DNA of 64,000 nucleotides from Pelobium manganitolerans (GTDB taxonomy: Bacteria; Bacteroidota; Bacteroidia; Sphingobacteriales; Sphingobacteriaceae): contig NZ_MBTA01000012.1 of assembly GCF_003609575.1 (NCBI RefSeq), forward strand, positions 248,001 through 312,000, read 5' to 3'. Positions 1 to 9,500 of this stretch are shown piece after piece. Position 1 is the stretch's first letter; the number at the start of each line of letters is the position of its first letter. The notes beneath the pieces were generated by a model. The model had not been told where the DNA came from, did not search any database, and saw nothing but the letters and a program-made list of their open reading frames with translations. The position numbers and the translations under genes were made by a program.

Positions 1-1
1 T

Positions 2-1177
2 GTATTAGCCGACGTTTCTGATGCGGCCGTGAAGATGAGCTGGAGAACGGAAGGCGCCGCGGTAACCTCCATAAAGGTGTATCAAGAAGATAAAACTACC
101 TTAGTGAAAGAGGTCGCGCTGACTGATAACGACCGGAGTAAAGGCTACCGCTTAGTATCGGGCCTGCAAGCCGCAACAAAATATTATTTGGAACTTTACA
201 GCGATGCCAAACTGCGGGGTTATAATTTTTATACTACCAAAGCCTCTTACGCTGGCACCTTAGTAGATTTAAGAGAAATTGAAGGAAGACCTAACGTATT
301 AATAGACACCCTGCCAAAGGTTGAATCAGGCAGTACCATCATCTTAAAGAAAGGCGAGACCTACAATATCACAAGCGCTTACCAGATAGACAAAACTTTA
401 ACATTTGTTGGGGGCAGCGATCCGGTAAACCCAGAACCTGCGATTATTAAGCTGCCATCTAATTTCGACTTCAAAAGTGGTGCAACAGTAGATTCTGTAA
501 TCTTTAGGGACCTTACATTAACCACAGATGACGGTTATGCTTCTGCATATGTTTTAAACATTAGCCAATCCTGCAATGTAGGCACCATAAAATTTGACAA
601 CTGCATTGCTTCAAATTTTAGAGGTTTAATGCGTATTAAAACCGGCGGAGTAACGGTAGATAACTTCGTTATCAATAATTCAACGGTAACCAGAATAAGC
701 GGTTATGGAGTGGCAAACGCAGATAATGCGGGCGCGGTTATTAACCATCATGTGTATACCAACTCAACTTTTGCAAAAATCGAGAAGTTTGTGGCCAGCA
801 AAAGTGCCGCACAATCAATTTTAGTAGAAAATTGTACGTTTAACGAAGCTCCATCTGGCGGTAATTACCTAATAGACATGGGCTCTTTTAACGTTGCACA
901 AGGCATAAAAATTTTAAATTCGATTTTTGGGATAGGCTATGATGTGGGAAAAGGAGTTAGCGTTAAAGGTTATAGAGCAGCAAGCGGGGTCACGGTTGAC
1001 ATCAGCAACAGCTTTGCGCTGTCTGATTTAGTTACCGATACCAGCTTCTCGGGTTTGACCGTCCACTCGCGCCCATCAACTGAAGTGTTTACAGACCCAG
1101 CTGTGTTTAACTTCAAAATTAAAGACAACGGTTTTGCCGGGAGAAGTAACGCCGGAGATCCACGCTGGAGGTTGTAA
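2..1177 (+). CDS. DUF4957/DUF5123-type surface protein of a pectin locus, 5' truncated
   Basis: The reading frame is open to the left edge of the window, so the true start lies upstream; the GTG at 29 is internal. The first 75 or so visible residues resemble a fibronectin type III module (SGLQAATKYYLELYS). The remainder looks like a parallel beta-helix of the DUF4957/DUF5123 kind found in Bacteroidetes polysaccharide loci, with repeated short strands such as FRDLTLTTDDG and ILVENCTFNEAP. Such proteins are usually surface lipoproteins next to SusC/SusD and are thought to bind or process pectic glycans. No catalytic residues are assigned. A strong terminator follows directly, so it ends a transcription unit that begins outside the window. 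Confidence 0.75.
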   Translation, partial: VLADVSDAAVKMSWRTEGAAVTSIKVYQEDKTTLVKEVALTDNDRSKGYRLVSGLQAATKYYLELYSDAKLRGYNFYTTKASYAGTLVDLREIEGRPNVLIDTLPKVESGSTIILKKGETYNITSAYQIDKTLTFVGGSDPVNPEPAIIKLPSNFDFKSGATVDSVIFRDLTLTTDDGYASAYVLNISQSCNVGTIKFDNCIASNFRGLMRIKTGGVTVDNFVINNSTVTRISGYGVANADNAGAVINHHVYTNSTFAKIEKFVASKSAAQSILVENCTFNEAPSGGNYLIDMGSFNVAQGIKILNSIFGIGYDVGKGVSVKGYRAASGVTVDISNSFALSDLVTDTSFSGLTVHSRPSTEVFTDPAVFNFKIKDNGFAGRSNAGDPRWRL

Positions 1178-1190
1178 ATGAAAGCTAATG

Positions 1191-1215
1191 GCGCCCGGTT
1201 AAACGGGCGCTTTTT
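1191..1215 (+). terminator. Rho-independent terminator after the DUF4957-type gene
   Basis: A 7-bp GC-rich stem (gcgcccg at 1191-1197 and cgggcgc at 1204-1210) with a 6-nt loop is followed by TTTTT. It separates the truncated first gene from the pectate lyase. Confidence 0.85.
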
Positions 1216-1262
1216 ACATCCTATTACCCCAGCCTGCATTTTAACCCTAAAAAAGTTTATAT

Positions 1263-2756
1263 ATGAAACATTATAATGCCCTCGCCAAAAGTTTGGGTAC
1301 TTTGCTTAGCGTATGCCTATTTTTAACAGTAATCGCCTGCAAAAAGAAACAAAGTACAAAAGAAGAACTCCCTGCAATTCCAGACGATAAACCTGTGCAA
1401 GTGCAAGAACAAGCGCTGGCTTTTCCCGGTGCCGAAGGTTTTGCCAAAGATATCACCGGTGGCCGTGGGGGCAAAGTGATAAAAGTTACCAACCTTAACG
1501 ACAGTGGCACCGGAAGCTTGAGAGACGCAATTAACCAAAGCGGCAAACGGATAATCGTTTTTGAAGTTTCGGGTACAATTATGTTAAAAAGCCGCTTGCA
1601 AATTAAAAACGGCGATTTAACCATTGCTGGGCAAACGGCACCAGGCGATGGCGTTTGCATAGCAAATTACGACGTAGTGAATGACGCCGATAATGTAATT
1701 TACCGCTTTTTGCGCTTTAGGATGGGCGATGCCGGCAAAGTAGAGGGCGATGCTTTTGGCGGAAGGTTCCATAAAAATATTATGGTGGACCACTGCTCTA
1801 TGAGCTGGTCAACAGATGAATGTGTGTCTTTTTACGCCAACGAAAATTTCACCATGCAGTGGTGTATCATTGCAGAAAGCTTAAGAAATTCTGTTCATGA
1901 TAAAGGTGCGCATGGCTACGGAGGCGTATGGGGCGGTAAAAATGCATCATACCATCATAATTTAATGGCCAACCATGATAGCCGTAACCCACGCTTTGGT
2001 GAGTATGCCGGAGATATTTTCGCTTTAACAGATTTGGTAGATTACCGCAATAATGTTATCTACAACTGGGGCAATAACAGCTCCTACGGTGGCGAGGCCA
2101 TGAACATTAATCTGGTAAATAACTATTACAAGCCCGGGCCAGCTACCGCAAAAAAGGACCGCATTTTTTCTATCGATAAAAATAAAAATGAGGGAACTGC
2201 GGTTTACGACATTTGGGGCAAATTTTATATCAGCGGCAATGTAGTAGAAGGAAGTACAAACGCCAGCAATGACAATTGGACATACGGCGTTTTTAATCAG
2301 TTTCATAGTAGTTACGGCACGGTTTCAGAAGCTGATAAAGCTAAAATGAAACTCAGCTCGCCGCATCCTACCAATAATAACGTAAGCACTCAAACCGCAC
2401 AAAAAGCATTTGCCAGCGTTTTGGATTTTGCAGGAGCCTCGTTAAAACGCGATGAAGTGGATGCCAGGACTGTTTTACATACACGCAACGGCACCTTTTA
2501 TAAAAATGGTTCTAACGGGAGCAAAAACGGTATTATTGATACCCAAACAGATGTTGGCGCTTGGCCGGACTTAGCTTCTGCCCCGGCACCTAAAGATACT
2601 GATCATGACGGGATGCCCGACGACTGGGAAATTGCAAACAAGCTGGATCCTAAAAAGGCAAACTCTTCCGATTTTGATTTGAGCACAGGCTACACCAACA
2701 TTGAAGTTTATATCAATAGTTTAGTTAAACATATTGTAGATAAGCATTATCAATAA
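1263..2756 (+). CDS. Pectate lyase, polysaccharide lyase family 1, lipoprotein
   Basis: Cleaves de-esterified homogalacturonan by beta-elimination. The N-terminus is a lipoprotein signal peptide with lipobox LTVIAC near residue 26, so it is probably membrane anchored. The PL1 beta-helix begins at AFPGAEGFAKDITGGRGG and shows DHCSMSWSTDE near residue 176, GYGGVWGGKNASYHHN near 218 and the SRNPRFGEY/DYRNNVIYNWG strands that are standard in this family. The C-terminus carries DTDHDGMPDDWE near 446, a thrombospondin type 3-like calcium loop common in Bacteroidetes PL1 enzymes. The full length of 497 residues is intact. The pectinesterase gene follows after 26 nt, so the two are likely cotranscribed and act in sequence on pectin. 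Confidence 0.92.
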   Translation: MKHYNALAKSLGTLLSVCLFLTVIACKKKQSTKEELPAIPDDKPVQVQEQALAFPGAEGFAKDITGGRGGKVIKVTNLNDSGTGSLRDAINQSGKRIIVFEVSGTIMLKSRLQIKNGDLTIAGQTAPGDGVCIANYDVVNDADNVIYRFLRFRMGDAGKVEGDAFGGRFHKNIMVDHCSMSWSTDECVSFYANENFTMQWCIIAESLRNSVHDKGAHGYGGVWGGKNASYHHNLMANHDSRNPRFGEYAGDIFALTDLVDYRNNVIYNWGNNSSYGGEAMNINLVNNYYKPGPATAKKDRIFSIDKNKNEGTAVYDIWGKFYISGNVVEGSTNASNDNWTYGVFNQFHSSYGTVSEADKAKMKLSSPHPTNNNVSTQTAQKAFASVLDFAGASLKRDEVDARTVLHTRNGTFYKNGSNGSKNGIIDTQTDVGAWPDLASAPAPKDTDHDGMPDDWEIANKLDPKKANSSDFDLSTGYTNIEVYINSLVKHIVDKHYQ

Positions 2757-2782
2757 ATTCACTTAGTATATCCATAACTTAA

Positions 2783-3730
2783 ATGCTACGTCCAAATTTA
2801 GTGCTTACCTGCCTTATCGTTTTTTTGGCAAAATTCGCTTGCGCGGATATTAAATTAATTGTGGCCAAAGACGGTAGTGGCAACTATAAAACCGTACAAG
2901 CTGCCATCAACGCTGTGCCAGATGACCCTGCCCAACATACAGTGATTTTTATCAAACCCGGAGTTTACAAAGAAAAGATCACGGTTCCCGAGCGGAAAAA
3001 CAACATTAAACTCTTGGGCGAAGATCCTTTTAAAACCATATTAACTTATGATGATTATGCATCAAAAAAAGACCGCACCGGTAATAATATAGGTACGTCT
3101 GGCTCTGCCTCGTTTTTAGTGTATGGCGAAGGTTTTAGTGCAGAAAATATCACTTTTGAAAATTCCGCAGGCCCGGTGGGGCAAGCTGTAGCCATGCGTG
3201 TAACAGGAGATAAAGCGCACTTTAAAAATTGTAGATTTTTAGGTTTTCAAGACACGCTGTATACCCATGGCGACAGCTCTAGGCAATATTATGATCACTG
3301 TTACATTGAAGGTACTACAGATTTTATTTTCGGGGCGGCAACAGCTTTATTTAAAGACTGCCAAATTTATTGTAAAACCGGCGGGCAGTTTATCACAGCG
3401 GCCTCAACTCCGCAAAGTTCCAAATTCGGCTACGTTTTCTTGAATTGTAAAATAAGTGGCGATAAAGGGGTGTCTTACTTTCTTGGTCGCCCGTGGCGCC
3501 CTTACGCCAGCGTTGTTTTCATCAACTGTAATTTGCCTGCGTTAATAAAGCCCACAGGCTGGGATTTTTGGGGTAAAGAGGCTAACAAACAAACTGTCCG
3601 CTACGCCGAGTATAAAAACTTTGGAGAAGGATTTATTCCAAATTCGCGCGTAAATTGGTCCAAACAGTTGACGGATGCAGAGGCTGAAGAGTTTACAGCA
3701 TCCAATATTCTAACTGGTTGGCTTCCTTAG
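2783..3730 (+). CDS. Pectinesterase, carbohydrate esterase family 8
   Basis: Hydrolyses methyl esters of polygalacturonan to give pectate for the neighbouring lyases. It has an N-terminal signal peptide (about residues 1-21, ending ...FACA) and a single CE8 beta-helix. All family catalytic motifs are visible: GQAVAMR near 133 (oxyanion Gln), GFQDTLYTHG near 154 (acid/base Asp), DFIFGAAT near 180 (nucleophile Asp) and FLGRPWRPYA near 235 (substrate Arg). At 315 residues it is a minimal enzyme with no T9SS domain, unlike the second pectinesterase downstream, so it is probably periplasmic. It lies 26 nt behind the lipoprotein pectate lyase. Confidence 0.93.
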   Translation: MLRPNLVLTCLIVFLAKFACADIKLIVAKDGSGNYKTVQAAINAVPDDPAQHTVIFIKPGVYKEKITVPERKNNIKLLGEDPFKTILTYDDYASKKDRTGNNIGTSGSASFLVYGEGFSAENITFENSAGPVGQAVAMRVTGDKAHFKNCRFLGFQDTLYTHGDSSRQYYDHCYIEGTTDFIFGAATALFKDCQIYCKTGGQFITAASTPQSSKFGYVFLNCKISGDKGVSYFLGRPWRPYASVVFINCNLPALIKPTGWDFWGKEANKQTVRYAEYKNFGEGFIPNSRVNWSKQLTDAEAEEFTASNILTGWLP

Positions 3731-3812
3731 TATAAATACTTGTATAACAATTGTTTATAAAGAAGTTGTAGGTGTGAAGTTTACCAGTTTTTTATCCTAA
3801 AAATACCAATTA

Positions 3813-3847
3813 TTGTACCTCGTGCATAGCCCTTGTATTTAGTTTTG
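3813..3847 (+). promoter_or_regulatory. Candidate Bacteroidetes promoter for the second pectinase pair
   Basis: TAGTTTTG at 3840-3847 matches the TAnnTTTG -7 consensus of the Bacteroidetes primary sigma factor, with TTG at 3813-3815 as a possible -33 element. The 24-nt spacing is slightly long. It lies in a 194-nt gap, which supports a separate transcript for the T9SS-tagged enzymes. Confidence 0.4.
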
Positions 3848-3924
3848 TTTATCCAATTAAAACTAAATTTTTAAAACTATAGCTAACCAACCGGGGCTTT
3901 TTATTGTCCCGTTAAACCATTTAT

Positions 3925-6510
3925 ATGAAAATAAAGCTACTCGGCATTTTATGCTTGTTTTTTTGCACCAGCACTATTTTAAAAGCGCAAACCAAGGCTT
4001 TCCCAGGTGCAGAAGGCGCCGGTGCCTACACCTCCGGAGGCCGCGGAACACCAACAGTTGCCACCACTGTTTTTGAAGTAACCAATTTAACCGATGTTAA
4101 CAGCCCGGGGAGCTTACGCTACGCATTAACAGCTGCTGCTACCTATCGCACAATTGTATTCCGTGTTTCCGGAACCATCCATCTCACTTCTAAACTTAGC
4201 ATAAAAGGAAATACCACTATCGCTGGGCAAACCGCGCCTGGAGGTGGTATTTGTTTGGCAGATTATCCGGTTTCTATCGGTGGCGATAACGTGATTATCC
4301 GGTATATGCGTTTCCGTATGGGAGATCGCTACCAGAACAAAGGAATGGTTGACGGTGCAGGCAGCGACGATGCCCTAGGCGACTTAGGGCATAAAAATAT
4401 CATCATCGACCATTGTTCTGTAAGTTGGAGCACGGATGAGGCACTAACCGTTTACCGTGGCGATAGCGTTACCTTGCAATGGAACTTAATATCCGAACCT
4501 TTAAACTACTCTTACCATTTTGAAACGGGCGATACGGATTTTGAACACCACGGGTACGGAGGGATATGGGGAAGTAGGCATGGTTCTTTTCATCATAACT
4601 TAATTGCAAGTGTTAAAAACAGGGCGCCTAGGTTCTCGGGCGTTTATAATGGCATTGCCGATACCTGCGATTTCCGCAATAACGTAATCTACAACTGGGG
4701 GATAAACAATATTTACGGTGGCGAGGGAGGTTTTTACAACGTGGTGAATAATTATTTTAAAAAAGGACCCAGCACCACCAGCAGACCTTACCAAATGGTA
4801 GGCGTTGATTATAGTGATACCCAACCCTATGCAAAATACTATCTAACAGGGAACTATATGCACGGTTCGCCGGTAAATACCGCCTCAAACTGGAAAAGCG
4901 TAACCATGAAAAGCGGCTCTTTGGCCGATACCGTGTTGGCTAAAGTTTATACGCCATTTCCGGCACCTGTATTGGCTTCGGAAACAAGTGCCGAACAAGC
5001 TTATATTGACGTGCTGAATGGTGTGGGAGCTATTTTGCCAATGCGGGATACGCTAGATCAGCGTATTATTAACGACGTGCGCAATGGAACCGGAAAGCTG
5101 ATTGATGTACAGGGCGGGTATCCGCACGGAACAGATTATGCCCTAACTGTAAATGCCTGGCCAACCTTAATATCTACCACTGCACCGGTTGATACGGATA
5201 AAGACGGGATGCCTGATGCTTACGAAACCGCTAATGGACTAAACCCAAACAGCGCGGCAGACCGTAATACACGCAACAGCGAAGGCTATACCGCTTTAGA
5301 AGTTTATTTGAATAGTATTGTTGCCAATACAGGAACAGATCCCGATCCGGTAGGCGGCACAGCATTTTCTGCTACATGGCCTTTAGTTTCAGATCAGGAA
5401 CCTGCTCCGGTAACCGGCAGTGTGATTGCAACTGCCCAAACCATGGATCCTAATATGACGGTGCGAGACTATAGGACCTTTACCGCCGGAACTGCAAACG
5501 ACGGAACTTTTGTTCCTTATACTGCACAGCGGATTTACCCTAACGGTGGCAATATCAGTTCGCCAGTGGGCTGGCCAGCAGATCAATCTGGCAATGTAAG
5601 CAACCAATGGGTAGAGTATAAAATTGAACCTGCTAGCGGTAAAGATTTAAAAGTAACCGATGTAAGTATAGATTTTGGCCCGGCCGGAAGCACCGCCACT
5701 ATGCAGGCAAATGTAGAATACTCTTTAGACGGTTTTGCTACTGCAGGCATTAAACTGAACGGGGCTACACCTATTGTTTTACCAGCTTTGGTAAAAAACG
5801 ACAACAGTTATCTGACCATTGCCTACGCGGGACTAGATATCAAGGTAAAAGCCGGAAAAGCCTTTTCGTTGCGTGTATATCCTTGGTGGCCTTCTGGCAG
5901 TGGTAGCGACACGAAATATCTGGTAGAAAAAAATGTGGTTATCTCAGGCGAAAGCTCGGTTACACTGCCACTCGATTTTTTAAGTTTTGATGCCACATTA
6001 CGCAAATCGGGCATAGAAACTAAGGTCGATCTAAACTGGTTAACTACCAACGAAGTTAATGTATCAGCTTTTGAAATCCAGAAAAGTACAGACGGCAAAA
6101 CTTTTACTACCATTGGTACTGCCAGTGCAAAAAACACGCAGGGCGAACATCGTTATTATTTTTCTGATAAAAAACCTGCTGTTGGCGTGGCATATTACAG
6201 GATAAAACAAATAGATATAAATGGCGATTTTAAATACAGTAAAACCGTTTATGTCAGCAATAACGAAGTTAAAAGTTTAAGCCTTTACCCAAATCCGGTA
6301 CAAAATGGTTTCTCTTTAAACCATCAGCCTTCGTCGGCCGGAGCCATTATTAAAATTACCGGAATAGAAGGAAAAACTTTGATGAAACTTAGCTCCAAAA
6401 CCGGAAGCCTGGTTGATCAGGTAGATGTTTCTGCCTTACCGGCAGGCTATTATATATTATCGTTTATCAACCAGCAAAAAACGGAATCACTTGAATTTAT
6501 CAAACAGTAA
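3925..6510 (+). CDS. Pectate lyase PL1 with T9SS C-terminal sorting domain
   Basis: An exported multidomain pectate lyase. A cleavable signal peptide (residues 1-22, ending LKAQ) leads into a PL1 beta-helix (about 25-420) with TIAGQTAPGGGICLADYP, DHCSVSWSTDEAL near 162 and GYGGIWGSRHGSFHHN. A calcium loop DTDKDGMPDAYE lies near 423. Residues of about 475-680 form an extra domain I do not recognise, possibly carbohydrate-binding. A linker module near 690-775 (LNWLTTNEVNVSAFEIQKS) is typical of T9SS cargo, and the last 75 residues from LSLYPNPVQNGF to the end are a type A sorting domain. Substrate and reaction are as for the first lyase, but the protein is predicted to cross the outer membrane. 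A matching pectinesterase follows 53 nt later. Confidence 0.92.
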   Translation: MKIKLLGILCLFFCTSTILKAQTKAFPGAEGAGAYTSGGRGTPTVATTVFEVTNLTDVNSPGSLRYALTAAATYRTIVFRVSGTIHLTSKLSIKGNTTIAGQTAPGGGICLADYPVSIGGDNVIIRYMRFRMGDRYQNKGMVDGAGSDDALGDLGHKNIIIDHCSVSWSTDEALTVYRGDSVTLQWNLISEPLNYSYHFETGDTDFEHHGYGGIWGSRHGSFHHNLIASVKNRAPRFSGVYNGIADTCDFRNNVIYNWGINNIYGGEGGFYNVVNNYFKKGPSTTSRPYQMVGVDYSDTQPYAKYYLTGNYMHGSPVNTASNWKSVTMKSGSLADTVLAKVYTPFPAPVLASETSAEQAYIDVLNGVGAILPMRDTLDQRIINDVRNGTGKLIDVQGGYPHGTDYALTVNAWPTLISTTAPVDTDKDGMPDAYETANGLNPNSAADRNTRNSEGYTALEVYLNSIVANTGTDPDPVGGTAFSATWPLVSDQEPAPVTGSVIATAQTMDPNMTVRDYRTFTAGTANDGTFVPYTAQRIYPNGGNISSPVGWPADQSGNVSNQWVEYKIEPASGKDLKVTDVSIDFGPAGSTATMQANVEYSLDGFATAGIKLNGATPIVLPALVKNDNSYLTIAYAGLDIKVKAGKAFSLRVYPWWPSGSGSDTKYLVEKNVVISGESSVTLPLDFLSFDATLRKSGIETKVDLNWLTTNEVNVSAFEIQKSTDGKTFTTIGTASAKNTQGEHRYYFSDKKPAVGVAYYRIKQIDINGDFKYSKTVYVSNNEVKSLSLYPNPVQNGFSLNHQPSSAGAIIKITGIEGKTLMKLSSKTGSLVDQVDVSALPAGYYILSFINQQKTESLEFIKQ

Positions 6511-6563
6511 AAGCTGTTAGCAATAAACAAAACCAACCATTATCAACCAATTATTAAACAATT

Positions 6564-9500
6564 ATGAAAACAAAACTTTACTTGTTATTCTTCTTTTTCC
6601 TTTGTGTAGGAAAACTGAAAGCGCAGGAAGAAAAACTCCTGTATTCAACCGATTTTCAAGATTGGGATGCTGTAACGTCCACTACAGAAAAAACAGTAGA
6701 GAAAGCAACAGATTTCTCTAACGAACAATTATTCTTTAAATTTTTTCAGGTGAATGTAACGCCAACCGGTGCAGATGCAACCCGGTTCGTTTATCCGCCC
6801 AATACTCCAGCGGTTGGTGGCACACAAGTTAGCTTAGGTTATGCCCAGTCGCAAAAGAACCAACCTTCGTATATCATACTTTCGCCTTTAAACTCTATTA
6901 CTAAAGTAGTGTTTAAACATGGTGCCACCGGTGGCGGTAGAGGATACAAGCTCTGGAAAAAAAACAGTACCGATGCGGATTGGGTGTTAGTTTCATCGGC
7001 TGCGGCTAACCCTGCCGCCGGGCAAGAAGTTACCGCCAATATTAACGAAAGCAATGTTGCCTTAAAATTTACAAATATCAACGAGTCGCAAAATGGCTAT
7101 CTGTTTGATCTAAAAATCTACGGGAATTACACTTTTGTAGACCCTCAGGTATTAACCACTTCGGTTAACATAGCAAATTCGGGAACGGTTGACCGTCTTC
7201 CAAACAGCGATAAATATGAGAAAGGGATGCTAACAAAACTAACAGCCAATGCAAATATTGGATATGAGTTTGTAAAATGGGTAGATGCTGCAAATGGTGA
7301 TGCCGATTTATCTACCGACAATCCTTATACCATAACAATGGATGCGGCCAAAAACATTAAAGCTGTTTTTAAATCTGTGGTACTCCGTAATTTCACGCTT
7401 AATGTTGTTGGCTCAAATTGGGGAAAGGTACAGCTTAGCCCCGAACCCGTTGGCGGACAATACCAAGATGGCACTGAAGTTACCATGACAGTTGTTCCGA
7501 ATGCGGTAACCACTTTTAGTTATTGGGAAGACAATTCTACCGCCCAGCAGAGAACTGTTACTATAAACTCTGATGTAACTTATACCGCAACTTTTGACGA
7601 GATTCCCTTTATAGTTGGTTGGGATTTTAAAGATCAGGCTACCAAGCAAAATAAAACTGCTGATTTTTACTCTGAAAGCACCAATACAGGGATAATCTCT
7701 GTTTACGAACCTACTGGCAGTACAGTCAACTGGCTATCCAATGCCGGAAGTTTTTCACCTACTTATCCAAATATCAGGCTTTGGACAGCCGGTGCCGATT
7801 TTGCAACTACCCGTCGGTATCTGAAAGCTTCATTTTCAACAGAAGGGTATAAGAATATTCAGGTAAAATCATTAGTTACGGCAAATTACCAGGCTTATTC
7901 CGTCCAAAAGCTTCAATACTCATTGGACGATATAAACTATACAGATATTGCTTCGGTTGACATAACAAATGCTTATAACGCCGGGACCTGGGAAGAATTA
8001 AACATTACTTTGCCGGTTGCTGCAGAAGATCAAACCCGGGTGTACCTGAAATGGATCGGAGATGCCTCAAGCCCTGTGTTGGGTGGCAACGATAATGATG
8101 GAACAGCCTACACCAATATTTTTGTATATGCCGACAAGGAAATTATAAACGATACTGATGCGCCACTTTTGGTATCTACAGTACCGGTCGAAAATTCGAA
8201 TACAGCCACAGTAAACGGATCTGTAGTGCTAACCTTTAACGAAAAAATGAAAGCAGGCACAGGAGATATCACCTTAGATGGAAAAACGCTTACAGGTGTG
8301 TTCGGCTCTAAAACAGTAACTTTTGGCTACGAAAAGTTGAATTACGATACCGAATATACATTAACAGTTCCTACTGGTGCTTTAACAGACCAATCTGGAA
8401 ATGCTTTTGCTGGCACAACTTTAACCTTTAGAACTGGAGTAAGAGCGGAACCCACAAAAAAACTATTTGACGCAGTGGTAGCTAAAGACGGCTCGGGAGA
8501 TTATCTATCTGTAATTGATGCCATTGCGGCGGCACCAGCCGGACGCACCACTCCATGGTTGATATACATCAAAAACGGAAAATACACAGGGCATCACGAT
8601 ATTCCTTCAACCAAACCTTTTATCCATTTAATTGGGCAAAGCAGGGATGGGGTTATTATTTCTGATAATCGCTTATCGGGCGGAGAGAATGCCGTTCATG
8701 TAAGTATTGGAGCAACAATGGTGGTAAACTCAAAAGACTGTTATTTTGAGAACATTACTTTTGAAAACAGCTGGGGGTACGAGCAGCAAGCAGGGCCTCA
8801 GGCCTTGGCATTATACTCGATAACAGATAGGTTTACCATGAATCATTGTTACCTAAGAAGTTATCAAGACACTTATTTAACAGCTTACAGTAGTATTGCA
8901 GACAGACATTATATCAAAGATACCAGAATTGAGGGTGCGGTGGATTTTATTTACGGCGGCGGAGATGTGTTTTTTGATAAGGATACCATTACCACCACGC
9001 GTTCCGGAGGATATATTGTGGCGCCAAGCCATGGCGCAGGTACAGCGTGGGGTTATGTTTTTAGCAATTGTATCATAAACGAATCAAAAGGAAATAACCT
9101 AACTACCTATTTTGGTCGCCCGTGGCAAAATGCCCCTAAAACAGTTTTTATAAATACAAGGCTCTATACCGGTATTAATGCTACCGGATGGTACTATAAA
9201 ATGGGCGCAATTCCGGCAGTTTTTGCGGATTATAATACCATGGATGCAAACGGCAACCCGGTAGATTTAAGTCAGCGTATTTCTGATTATGAATATGATG
9301 TAAAAGACGGAGGAGGAAATGTAATCAACACCGTACACGGCACCGCCAAAAGTAGCCTTACAGATATCGAAGCGGCAAGTTACACTTACGAAAACGTAAT
9401 TTTGCGCAGTGGCGATACTTGGGACCCGCGTTTAATGGCCGAAGCGCCAAACCAGCCACTTAATCTACAGTTAAGCGGTACAAACCTAACGTGGGATGCT